35,080 nt of DNA from an uncultured Alphaproteobacteria bacterium (GTDB lineage Bacteria; Pseudomonadota; Alphaproteobacteria; RF32; CAG-239), in the NCBI GenBank assembly GCA_910585375.1, contig CAJUCZ010000019.1:1-35080 (forward strand), given 5' to 3'. The notes below the pieces were generated by a model. The model saw only the letters and a program-made list of their open reading frames with translations. It was not told the origin of the DNA and made no database searches. The position numbers were made by a program, and so were the translations under genes. Positions 28,270 to 35,080 of this stretch are shown here, piece by piece; position 1 is the first letter of the stretch; each line of letters opens with the position of its first letter.

Positions 28270-29674
28270 AGTTATCAAATCTTTTCAAATTGTTGAGTCG
28301 TCCACTCACGGGAAAAGAAAAGAATTTCAAGAAATAATCAATTTTTGCAAAAAACAAAAAGAAACAATAGCATTAATTGCTGATGCCGTAGACCGAATCC
28401 AACGCAGCTTCAAAGAAAGTGTTTTGCTTGATGAATTAGTCCGAAAAGATAAGATCGAACTACATTTTAATAGAGAAAACATGATAATTGGCAAATCTTC
28501 CAATGCGATGGATATTATGCGTTGGGATTTTGCAGTAATGGGAGCCAAATCTTATGTATTACAGCTATCAGAAAATGTCAAACGCAGCGTTGAATTCAAA
28601 ATAAAAAACGGAGAATTTCCGGGAGCCGCTCCAACCGGGTATATAAATTACAAAAATGAACATGGAAAAAACTGGCTTAAACCAGACGAAATCATGGCCC
28701 CAAAAATAAAAAAAATATTTGAAACCTACTCTCTCGGCCATACATCCTTAAAAGAATTAAAACTTAAAGCCGATTCTATCGGATTAAAAAGCAGAAGCGG
28801 AAAACCTGTTACAACCTCATTGCTCTATAAAATCATAACAAATCCGTTTTATTATGGAGAAATGAACATTAACGGACAAATCCGCCCTCATGTCTATATT
28901 CCCATAGTTAGTAAAGAATTATGGGATCAATGTCAGCTTGTACGTTTAGGAGCTAATAAAAAGCCCTTCAAATACTCTAGCAAAGAGTTTTTATATAGAG
29001 GATTGATAAGATGTGCAAATTCCGGAAGAATATGCACCAGTGAACTTAAAAAAGGCGAATTTACATATGTTGTTTGCTATGATGAAAATGGCAAAAGAAA
29101 ATATATTCCCGAACAAGAAATAAATGCCCAAATTGTCAGTATTCTTAAAACGCTCTATTTTCCGAATGAATATCTTGATGAATATCGTAAACATTTAAAA
29201 ACTTCTAAAGAAGCCGAAATAGAATACAGAAATAAAGAAATCGGCCAACTAAAAGCATCCTTAACAAAAGTAACAGAACGAGCAGATAAGTTGCTTACCT
29301 TATTTATTGATGGTGACATCGAAAAAGATGTTTACAGTGCCAAAAAAAATGAATTTCAACGTGAAAAGACACGGCTGGAAAATAAAATCAAAGCTCATTC
29401 GGCCGCTGATGATAATTTTAATGACTTAATTTGCGAACTTCTCGCAATAGCGCAGAATTGCTGGAATATTTTTGATTTAAGCACAAATATCGAGAAAAAA
29501 AGAAATTTATTAAAAATGCTTTTCCGAACTCTTGAAATAAATAACGGAAACCTAGGCTACGCCTTGCGATTTCCGTTCTCCGAATTGCAAAATTTAAGCA
29601 ATAATCCAAATTGGCTCCCCCTCATGGATTCGAACCACGATACCAACAACCAGAATGTCGTGTCCTACCGTTAG
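28160..29674 (+). CDS. int: Large serine recombinase (phage integrase)
   Basis: A 504-residue serine integrase starting with GTG at 28160 behind AGGAG. The resolvase domain covers about 1-140: VILSRVSSKEQ with nucleophile Ser10, and DAVDRIQRSFKE. The recombinase domain follows (PTGYINYKNEHGKNWLKPDE, and TTSLLYKIITNPFYYGEM), then a zinc-ribbon-like part (IRCANSGRICTSELKKGEF) with reduced Cys spacing, and a long coiled coil (350-425). The last 20 codons lie inside the complementary tRNA-Gln gene, so the C-terminus (MDSNHDTNNQNV) is encoded by the attachment site. It integrates and, with a directionality factor, excises the phage. It is the last gene of the rightward operon. Confidence 0.92.
   Translation: MKAVILSRVSSKEQEEGHSLSAQNTRLIEYATRKNLEVIKSFQIVESSTHGKRKEFQEIINFCKKQKETIALIADAVDRIQRSFKESVLLDELVRKDKIELHFNRENMIIGKSSNAMDIMRWDFAVMGAKSYVLQLSENVKRSVEFKIKNGEFPGAAPTGYINYKNEHGKNWLKPDEIMAPKIKKIFETYSLGHTSLKELKLKADSIGLKSRSGKPVTTSLLYKIITNPFYYGEMNINGQIRPHVYIPIVSKELWDQCQLVRLGANKKPFKYSSKEFLYRGLIRCANSGRICTSELKKGEFTYVVCYDENGKRKYIPEQEINAQIVSILKTLYFPNEYLDEYRKHLKTSKEAEIEYRNKEIGQLKASLTKVTERADKLLTLFIDGDIEKDVYSAKKNEFQREKTRLENKIKAHSAADDNFNDLICELLAIAQNCWNIFDLSTNIEKKRNLLKMLFRTLEINNGNLGYALRFPFSELQNLSNNPNWLPLMDSNHDTNNQNVVSYR
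29612..29674. other. Right attachment site region within tRNA-Gln and int
   Basis: The integrase frame ends inside the 3' part of the tRNA gene, and the tRNA 3' end faces the prophage, so the phage-host junction must lie in or next to this overlap. The exact crossover bases cannot be fixed because the left junction is outside the window. Confidence 0.6.
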
Positions 29675-29685
29675 ACGAAGGGGGA
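29612..29685 (-). tRNA. tRNA-Gln(CTG)
   Basis: A 74-base cloverleaf on the minus strand with encoded CCA. Acceptor TCCCCCT/AGGGGGA, discriminator G, anticodon loop TTCTGGT (anticodon CTG, reads CAG), T arm CGTGG TTCGAAT CCATG. All stems pair, with G-U pairs only. A possible promoter upstream has TTGACT (29735-29730), 17 bases, TAGAAG (29712-29707). The gene serves as the prophage integration site, and its sequence stays complete after insertion. Confidence 0.92.
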
Positions 29686-29813
29686 ATAATTTATTTATCG
29701 CTATATCTTCTACGCCGCTTTATTCTCAGAGTCAACAATTTTTCGCATTTATTAAAAAATTTTTTTTCTTTCCCTCTTGCCAAATCTCTCAAAAAATGTC
29801 AAATTATAAGAAG

Positions 29814-29832
29814 AGACAAATTCAATTTGTCT
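29814..29832. promoter_or_regulatory. 19-base perfect palindrome upstream of the GNAT unit
   Basis: AGACAAATT-C-AATTTGTCT, 29 bases before the ATG at 29861. There is no T tract, so it is more like a regulator binding site than a terminator. Confidence 0.45.
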
Positions 29833-29860
29833 GAAATAATTATAAATAGGAAAATTTATC

Positions 29861-30028
29861 ATGAAAAAACGAACTTCCAAAGCTAGATTAATTAGCGGCG
29901 AAGCTCATCCGGCTCAAAATGAGCCTCCGCTTTTTAACACAATCACCTTTTTCTCATCAACTCACCCGCAGGCATGGGTTAATAAATTATGCATTGACGA
30001 GGGCTGTTCGGTTCTGAAAGGAGTGTAG
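29861..30028 (+). CDS. Unknown 55-residue ORF before the GNAT gene
   Basis: Starts MKKRTSKARLISGEAHPAQN and ends KLCIDEGCSVLKGV. The ribosome site is weak (ATAGGAAAA). Its end overlaps the GGAG site of the acetyltransferase two bases downstream, which suggests a leader or coupled gene. Low composition bias and no domain; it could be a chance frame. Confidence 0.4.
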   Translation: MKKRTSKARLISGEAHPAQNEPPLFNTITFFSSTHPQAWVNKLCIDEGCSVLKGV

Positions 30029-30030
30029 CT

Positions 30031-30525
30031 ATGCTTACTTTCAGAGATTACATCACCCCCGAAGACATTGAGGCAGTCCGCCGCATTTCTTCATCAACCG
30101 GCGTTTTTGACAGCGGCGACACAGAAATCACTGTTGAACTGGCACATGACGCCCTGCTCCAACAACAGAACGGCATGGAAGAAATTGCCCATGACATTCG
30201 CTTTTTGTTTGCGGAACAAGACGGCGAAACTTGCGCTTATGCCTGCTACGGTCATATTGCCGACTCCGATTCGACTTACGAACTCTACTGGCTGTCCACT
30301 CATAACAACTTTCGCGGACAGGGCATCGGCAAAAAACTCATCACCCGGCTGATTGAAAAGATTCAGGAACTTGGTGGTTCTAAAATCTACATTAAAACAG
30401 ACGGCAAAGACTTGTACAAACCGACACGGCGTTTCTACGATTCCTGCGGTTTTCGGGTAGAAGCGCTGCTCAAACAGTACTACGATAAAAATGACGATTG
30501 TTATATTTATTCAATGTGCTTGTAG
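30031..30525 (+). CDS. GNAT-family N-acetyltransferase
   Basis: A 164-residue acetyltransferase. Central strands are TCAYACYGHIADSDSTYELY and YWLSTHNNFRGQGIGKKLIT, the latter holding the acetyl-CoA pyrophosphate-binding R/Q-G-x-G-I/A motif RGQGIGKKL. It ends with the SKIYIKT strand and RRFYDSCGFRVEALLKQYY. The substrate is unknown. It lies on the chromosome side of the tRNA and is followed by a bidirectional terminator. The open frame downstream belongs to the antisense of aspS and is ignored. Confidence 0.88.
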   Translation: MLTFRDYITPEDIEAVRRISSSTGVFDSGDTEITVELAHDALLQQQNGMEEIAHDIRFLFAEQDGETCAYACYGHIADSDSTYELYWLSTHNNFRGQGIGKKLITRLIEKIQELGGSKIYIKTDGKDLYKPTRRFYDSCGFRVEALLKQYYDKNDDCYIYSMCL

Positions 30526-30536
30526 ATATGACAACA

Positions 30537-30573
30537 TCAAAAAAGGCGGCCTGAACAAGCCGCCTTGTTTTTT
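30537..30573. terminator. Bidirectional terminator between GNAT gene and aspS
   Basis: AAGGCGGC and GCCGCCTT form an 8-bp stem; TTGTTTTTTA follows on the plus strand and TTTTTTGATG on the minus strand. It serves both convergent genes. Confidence 0.88.
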
Positions 30574-32344
30574 ATTTCTTATCCTCAACCGGAACCACTT
30601 TAATATGCAGTTCGTCAAGCTGCTGCTGCGTCACAAAATTCGGCGCCTGCATCATCAAATCCTGCGCCTTTCCGTTCAGAGGGAACAAAATCACGTCGCG
30701 AATAATCGGCTCGTCCAAAAGCAACATTACTGTACGGTCAATCCCCGGAGCGCAACCGGCGTGTGGCGGAGCCCCGTACTTAAAAGCATTAATCATACCG
30801 CCGAACTTGTTGTCGACAACACTGTGATCATAACCGGCAATCTCAAATGCCTTATACATAATTTCGGGTTTATGGTTACGGACGGCACCGGAAGCCAGTT
30901 CCACCCCGTTACAAACCATATCATACTGATAAGCATAAATATCCAGCGGATTTTTGGTCATCAACGCGTCCATTCCGCCCTGCGGCATCGAAAACGGATT
31001 ATGAGAAAATTCAACCGCGCCGGTTTCTTCGTTTTCCTCATAGAACGGAAAATCAACAACCCAGCAGATACGGAATACGTTCTCTTCGTTAATTCCGAGC
31101 TCTTCACCCAGTTTCAGACGGACTCTGCCGGCAAATTTCGCCAATTTCAAACCTTTGCCGACCATAAAGATAACGGCATCACCGTCTTTCGCGCCCAAGA
31201 CAGACTTAATTTCTTCCAACTTTTCGGCACTCAGCAATTTGGCAATTCCTTTGGCACCGGCCTGAGCATAAGCAAGATAAGCAACGCCGCCCATCCCTTC
31301 TTCTTTGGCATAAGCATCAAGCTTGTCAAAGAAAGAACGCGGCTTTTCGGCCTGTCCCGCCAACACAATCGCCCGAACGCTGTCACCTTCGGCAACCCGC
31401 GTATCATAAACGCCAAAACCGGAATTTCCGAACAAAGAAGACGCCTCCTGAATAATCAGCGGATTTCGCAAATCCGGCTTGTCAGAACCGTATTTCAGCA
31501 TTGCCTCACGGAACGGAATACGCATAAACGGCGCCTGATCAACTTTCTTGCCGTTGGCAAATTTATTAAATACGCCGCCCATCACATACTCAATCGCCTT
31601 AAAAACGTCTTCCTGCGTTACAAAAGACATTTCCATATCCAGTTGATAAAATTCCCCCGGAGAACGGTCCGCCCGCGGATCTTCGTCACGAAAACACGGC
31701 GCAATCTGAAAATAGCGGTCAAAACCGGAAACCATCAGCAATTGCTTAAACTGCTGCGGCGCTTGCGGCAAAGCATAAAACTTGCCCGGATTAATTCGCG
31801 ACGGCACCAAAAAATCGCGCGCTCCTTCCGGAGAAGAAGCGGTCAAAATCGGAGTCTGATATTCGGTAAATCCTTGCTCGACCATCAACCGGCGCATTTC
31901 GGCAATCACCTGCGAACGCAAAATAATGTTTTTGTGAATCCGCTCTTTGCGCAAATCCAAAAAACGGTATTTCAGGCGCAACTCTTCCGGCGCATCATCT
32001 TCAACGGCCACCTGAATAGGCAAAACCTCGGCTTCGGAATAAACCTCTATTCCTGAAACCTTAATCTCAACATCGCCGGTGGGCATATTTTTATTGATAT
32101 TCTCACGAATAACCACTTCTCCGTCAATTCCGATAACCGATTCGGCACGCAGAGACTGAATTTTTGCAAACAAATCTGAATCGCTGTCGATAACACACTG
32201 GGTAATTCCGTAATGATCTCGCAAATCTACAAAACAAAGGCTGCCCAAATTTCTTTTCCGGTGAATCCATCCGGCAAGTTTCACCTGCTTTCCGGCATCT
32301 TCGCTGCGAAGCTGACCGCAGGTATGTGTACGATAGCTGTTCAT
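30572..32344 (-). CDS. aspS: Aspartyl-tRNA synthetase, bacterial type
   Basis: A 590-residue class II synthetase that charges tRNA with aspartate. The N-terminal OB-fold anticodon domain contains AGWIHRKRNLGSLCFVDLRD (residues 24-43). Catalytic motif 2 is FRDEDPRADRSPGEF (218-232). The bacterial-specific GAD insertion occupies about residues 300-420, and motif 3 is GIDRTVMLLLDEP (534-546) with the usual PLNGKAQDLM end. Length and order match bacterial AspRS with no truncation. An AGAGG ribosome site precedes the ATG. Divergently placed near rnd with one unknown gene between. Confidence 0.97.
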   Translation of the reverse strand: MNSYRTHTCGQLRSEDAGKQVKLAGWIHRKRNLGSLCFVDLRDHYGITQCVIDSDSDLFAKIQSLRAESVIGIDGEVVIRENINKNMPTGDVEIKVSGIEVYSEAEVLPIQVAVEDDAPEELRLKYRFLDLRKERIHKNIILRSQVIAEMRRLMVEQGFTEYQTPILTASSPEGARDFLVPSRINPGKFYALPQAPQQFKQLLMVSGFDRYFQIAPCFRDEDPRADRSPGEFYQLDMEMSFVTQEDVFKAIEYVMGGVFNKFANGKKVDQAPFMRIPFREAMLKYGSDKPDLRNPLIIQEASSLFGNSGFGVYDTRVAEGDSVRAIVLAGQAEKPRSFFDKLDAYAKEEGMGGVAYLAYAQAGAKGIAKLLSAEKLEEIKSVLGAKDGDAVIFMVGKGLKLAKFAGRVRLKLGEELGINEENVFRICWVVDFPFYEENEETGAVEFSHNPFSMPQGGMDALMTKNPLDIYAYQYDMVCNGVELASGAVRNHKPEIMYKAFEIAGYDHSVVDNKFGGMINAFKYGAPPHAGCAPGIDRTVMLLLDEPIIRDVILFPLNGKAQDLMMQAPNFVTQQQLDELHIKVVPVEDKK

Positions 32345-32446
32345 ATAAACCTCTTTAATTTTTTAGTTATAGTCAGATATTTATTAGTAGAACCGATTTC
32401 ACACAAAATCAAGCTTATTCTCACGCCGTCAGCAAAAAATCAGCAC

Positions 32447-32470
32447 AAAAAAAGGAGCCCCAAGGCCCCT
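32447..32470 (-). terminator. Terminator downstream of the gene at 32530-33123
   Basis: AGGGGCC and GGCTCCT (one G-U pair) form a 7-bp stem with a 4-base loop followed by seven U residues on the minus strand. It separates the unknown gene from aspS, which therefore needs its own promoter in 32345-32446. Confidence 0.8.
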
Positions 32471-32529
32471 CTTCTTAATTCTCGCCAAAGATAATAAATA
32501 CCCAACAGAACGGACAAAATGCGGCAACA

Positions 32530-33123
32530 TTACTTTTTAACCGCGTAAACACGGGAGATTACCGGTGCGCCGTTCACAAACAAACCGTTTGTATTTCGAT
32601 AAATACAATGGCAAGCGTTCAAACACTCGCTCAAATCGGCATAATCCTCCCGACAACCGACAGACCGTAAAATCAGGTTCTGTCCTTCTTTCACAATAAA
32701 AGCCCGCAACACCACCTGATGCCGCTTGTAAAAATCATAAAGCAATCTGGTATAAAAAGCAATGGCCGGAGCATCATCCTCAGGCTTGGAAGACACAGAC
32801 ATACCAACCGCACAAGACGCCCTTCTCCAGCCAAAATCCGCCGTAACCCAGAGTTCGCTTTCCGGAAAACGTTCTTTGACTTTGGCGCTCAAAGCCCCAA
32901 TAGAAGCAAAACTTTCCGCCCGCAGCTCGGCAATCATGCCAAACGTCGGAAAATCGGCTCCGTTCAGATAAGCGCCGCAATAAATGCCTTTAAGCCAGCT
33001 TGGATCAAATTGATTAACAATCTCACGCAAAATATGCTTTTTTCCGACCGGCAGCCCGTTTTTACAGGAAAAAATTCCCAACGATGCACTCTGGTACCCC
33101 AAAAATAACTTGACTGTATTCAT
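32530..33123 (-). CDS. Conserved-looking chromosomal protein of unknown function
   Basis: A 197-residue protein from ATG 33123 (MNTVKLFLGYQSASLGIFSC); the frame is open further upstream but without a good start. Alternating strands and helices include ELWVTADFGWRRASCAVGMS, FYTRLLYDFYKRHQVVLRAF and RNTNGLFVNGAPVISRVYAV. Five Cys residues are spread through it. No signal peptide or membrane segment and no recognisable domain. It faces rnd divergently and ends in a strong terminator, so it is a single-gene unit. Confidence 0.65.
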   Translation of the reverse strand: MNTVKLFLGYQSASLGIFSCKNGLPVGKKHILREIVNQFDPSWLKGIYCGAYLNGADFPTFGMIAELRAESFASIGALSAKVKERFPESELWVTADFGWRRASCAVGMSVSSKPEDDAPAIAFYTRLLYDFYKRHQVVLRAFIVKEGQNLILRSVGCREDYADLSECLNACHCIYRNTNGLFVNGAPVISRVYAVKK

Positions 33124-33279
33124 GGTTCTAGTATTTAAAACGTTAATAATTCTGTAAATAATCACTGATTGAGAGCTACCAATAGCATAAAACAAAACAA
33201 AAAGCAAGCAGTCGCAATTAAAAAAATATTAAACATATCTTGATAAATTGAAGCAAAATAAAAAAATTAAGGTTAAATT

Positions 33280-34434
33280 ATGATAAATCTGATAAAAGAC
33301 ACTGCCTCTCTGGAGGCTTTTTGTGCCCGGTTGCAAGACCAGCCGTATATTACCATAGATTTGGAATTCATCCGTGAAAAAACCTACTATGCCGAACTCG
33401 CATTAATTCAGGTTGGTTCGGAAGCCGAATGCGCCATTATTGACCCGCTGGCACCGGATTTAAATATGCAAAGTTTTTTTGCCTTGCTGGAAAATCCGGA
33501 TATCGTTAAAGTTTTCCACGCCGGACATCAGGATATTGAAATCCTGTATATGCTGACACACAAAATTCCTTATCCGGTTTTTGATACCCAGATTGTTGCA
33601 CAGGTTTGCGGTTTTGGAGAAAACATCAGCTATGAAAATTTGGTCAAATCAATCTGCGGCGTTGAACTTGATAAATCATATCGCGTCAGCAACTGGCTGC
33701 AACGGCCGCTGTCGGAACGACAGCTGGAATATGCCCTGGCTGATGTTACGCACTTGAGAAAAATATATCGGCACTTAAAAGCCGAAGCAGAAAACAGCAG
33801 ACGCCTTGAATGGCTTAAAGAAGAAATGGAAGCCGTCTACAATCCCGAAACCTACATCATAAAACCGGAAGAATCCTGGCAACGGCTGCGTGCCCGCTCT
33901 CACCACCCGTTTTTTCTGACTGTTTTGCGTGAACTTTGCGCCTGGCGTGAAAGAAGGGCTCAGGCCAAAAACATTACCCGGCAGGTTATTATCAAAGACG
34001 ACTGCCTGGTCAACATTGCGTCCCTCTGCCCGCACAACCATGAAGAATTGTCCCAAATCAGGGGCATACGCAAAGACATTGCCGATGGCAAGCTTGCTCC
34101 CGAAATTATTGAAATCATCTGTAAATGCGATAAAATTTCACCCGAAAACTATGTAAGAGCACCCAAAGAAAAGAAAATCTCCAGTTATTCAACACCGCTT
34201 TACGAGCTTTTAAAACTGCTGTTAAAACTCAAAGCGCAGGAACATCAGGTCGTTGCCCGCTTAATCGCCCACGATGATGACTTAAAAGAATTTGCCTCCG
34301 CCAAAAACGACAAACAAAACCCTATCCTCACAGGCTGGCGTAAAGAGGTCTTTGGCGAAGCGGCATTAGCATTGCGCAACGGCGAAGTAAGTATCAGCTA
34401 CAATCCTAAAACTCATAAAATTGAAATAAAATAA
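33280..34434 (+). CDS. rnd: Ribonuclease D
   Basis: A 384-residue 3'-5' exoribonuclease of the DEDDy family that trims tRNA 3' ends. Exo I is ITIDLEF with Asp27 and Glu29, Exo II VFHAGHQDIEILY with Asp85, and Exo III has Tyr151 and Asp155 in YALADVTHL. An HRDC domain follows at about 205-285 (LRELCAWRERRAQAKNITRQ, ELSQIRGI). Length is typical. Two metal ions bound by the DEDD residues drive hydrolysis. Proximity to aspS is common in Alphaproteobacteria. Confidence 0.95.
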   Translation: MINLIKDTASLEAFCARLQDQPYITIDLEFIREKTYYAELALIQVGSEAECAIIDPLAPDLNMQSFFALLENPDIVKVFHAGHQDIEILYMLTHKIPYPVFDTQIVAQVCGFGENISYENLVKSICGVELDKSYRVSNWLQRPLSERQLEYALADVTHLRKIYRHLKAEAENSRRLEWLKEEMEAVYNPETYIIKPEESWQRLRARSHHPFFLTVLRELCAWRERRAQAKNITRQVIIKDDCLVNIASLCPHNHEELSQIRGIRKDIADGKLAPEIIEIICKCDKISPENYVRAPKEKKISSYSTPLYELLKLLLKLKAQEHQVVARLIAHDDDLKEFASAKNDKQNPILTGWRKEVFGEAALALRNGEVSISYNPKTHKIEIK

Positions 34435-34456
34435 CTTAACGGGTATTTTACCTTTT

Positions 34457-34490
34457 ATTATCAAAAACCCCATCCGGGGTTTTTGATAAT
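34457..34490. terminator. Long perfect hairpin after rnd
   Basis: A 15-bp perfect inverted repeat (34457-34471 with 34476-34490) around a 4-base loop. Arms end in CCCC/GGGG with flanking A5 and T5, so it can terminate transcription in both directions. Confidence 0.9.
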
Positions 34491-34498
34491 TTATATAA

Positions 34499-35080
34499 AT
34501 TTTTCTCCCTTCCCCATCCCCAATTTTCCACCTCACACTTTACCCCTCACTTCATCCCTCTCCTCTCCCATCTTTTCTTTCTTTTTCTGTCCCTTTCCCC
34601 TTATCCCCTCCCTTTCTCTATTCATCAACCTTAATTTCTTCCCCAACCTCTTCCTCCTCGCACTTTAGCCCTCCAAACTCATTCCCCTCCACTCTGCCAT
34701 ACTTCTCTCCTTAAACTCCTTTGGCCTTCCTTTCACCACTCACTTCATCTCTCTCCTGTCTTTTCTTTTATTCCCCTGCCACTCCTCACTTTGTCCCTCT
34801 CTTTTCATCTCCTACCTTCTCCTTCTTTGCACAATCTGCTTCTTTCATCCCCTCCCCATTCTCCCTCACCCCATTTTCTCCTCCCTTCCCTTTTCCCATT
34901 CTCGCCATTCCTATTTTCTCTCCGCAGCCCCAATCTCCCTCTATCTTTTTTACACAACCATCTTTTCTCATCCCCGCCATTTTCCTTACTCCCGCTTTTT
35001 CCTTCCCCTCTCCTCGCTTTCCACCTCTCCCCTAACCCGTTGTTCTTTGTTCACCCCTCCTCTGCCCTCTCCCTTACCGC
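34499..35080. repeat. Pyrimidine-rich, repeat-like region without genes
   Basis: From just after the rnd terminator to the window end the plus strand is overwhelmingly C and T with scattered A and very few G. Words such as CACTTCATC, TCTCTCC, TCTTTTC and CCCCTCCC recur. CTCACTTCATC is followed by CCTCTCC near 34545 and by TCTCTCC near 34740, about 193 bases apart, which suggests a degenerate repeat. Open frames here are low-complexity (Ser/Pro/Phe or Lys/Gly/Glu) and lack ribosome sites. No gene is supported. Confidence 0.8.

Larger units (their letters stand above)
1..29685. mobile_element. Temperate podovirus prophage, left end outside the window
   Basis: Contiguous phage genes: serine integrase at the right edge inside tRNA-Gln, CI/Cro-type switch, two divergent early operons, and a leftward structural operon with terminase, portal, scaffold, coat, adaptor and nozzle. 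The lack of a tape-measure or sheath gene and the presence of adaptor, nozzle and ejection-type proteins point to a short-tailed phage of the P22/BPP-1 general type. No lysis cassette is recognisable, so it probably lies left of position 1. The second attachment site is also not visible. Core structural and switch genes are all open, so the element looks intact over this stretch. Confidence 0.93.

Noticed and set aside
1..29685. A diversity-generating retroelement inside the window.
   Set aside because: No reverse transcriptase-type protein and no adenine-rich template repeat could be found; only a possible remote target is noted.
30491..32056. A 521-codon open frame on the plus strand overlapping the GNAT end.
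   Set aside because: It is antisense to aspS, whose class II motifs are complete; it runs through the bidirectional terminator.
34721..35035. Open frames in the pyrimidine-rich tract on either strand.
   Set aside because: Low-complexity translations that follow from base composition; no ribosome site or domain.
1..35080. CRISPR arrays, insertion sequences and rRNA genes.
   Set aside because: No regularly spaced direct repeats, transposase genes or rRNA sequence were seen by reading.

Overview
The window looks like the right part of an inserted temperate podovirus (1 to about 29685, left end outside the window) followed by chromosome (about 29686 to 35080). The chromosomal genes aspS and rnd lie close together, as in many Alphaproteobacteria, and the DUF6456-like phage regulator also fits that class. 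A moderately AT-rich alphaproteobacterium is therefore the best guess, but this rests on recognition of families and not on a computed phylogeny.

The prophage has a lambda-like plan built from different parts. An immunity switch at 20141-21177 has a Cro-like gene on the minus strand and a CI/LexA-like S24 repressor on the plus strand. Repeated operators (TAGCA-N4-TGCTA) sit inside the spacers of both divergent promoters. The same operators recur at 21911-21948 in front of the rightward early operon. That operon (21986-29674) carries recombination genes (ERF annealing protein, Gp157, NinB/Orf, a protein with an SSB-type DDDIPF tail), a BRO antirepressor with its own leader, a possible C-type-lectin-like protein, many tiny genes, a Dam-type methylase, a YopX protein and finally a large serine integrase. 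The integrase reading frame ends inside a tRNA-Gln(CTG) gene.

The leftward early operon (20341 down to 15852) encodes the Cro-like protein, a shortened DNA polymerase III beta-clamp-like protein, RusA, a C5 cytosine methylase, two replication-type proteins, a DUF6456-like protein in the place lambda uses for Q, and a 49-residue membrane protein. Next comes a strong promoter with a palindrome in its spacer, a promoter-proximal hairpin and two intrinsic terminators in series. Beyond them are an initiator-tRNA-like gene and the structural operon: small and large terminase, GroES-like co-chaperonin, portal, scaffold, coat, tail adaptor, nozzle, GNAT acetyltransferase and internal virion/ejection proteins.

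Between the ejection genes and the tail fibre lies a cargo islet (1283-2620). It holds a lipoprotein gene with its own promoter, operator-like dyad and terminator; a 23-residue hydrophobic toxin-like peptide with a divergent small RNA; a structured small RNA; and a second copy of the late promoter, hairpin and terminator module in front of the tail fibre.

The chromosomal side has a small unknown ORF and a GNAT gene, aspS, an unknown conserved-looking gene, rnd, and then about 590 bases of strongly pyrimidine-biased, repeat-like DNA reaching the window edge. The items most worth following up are the mini beta-clamp, the duplicated promoter/terminator modules, the initiator-tRNA-like gene and the toxin-like islet.
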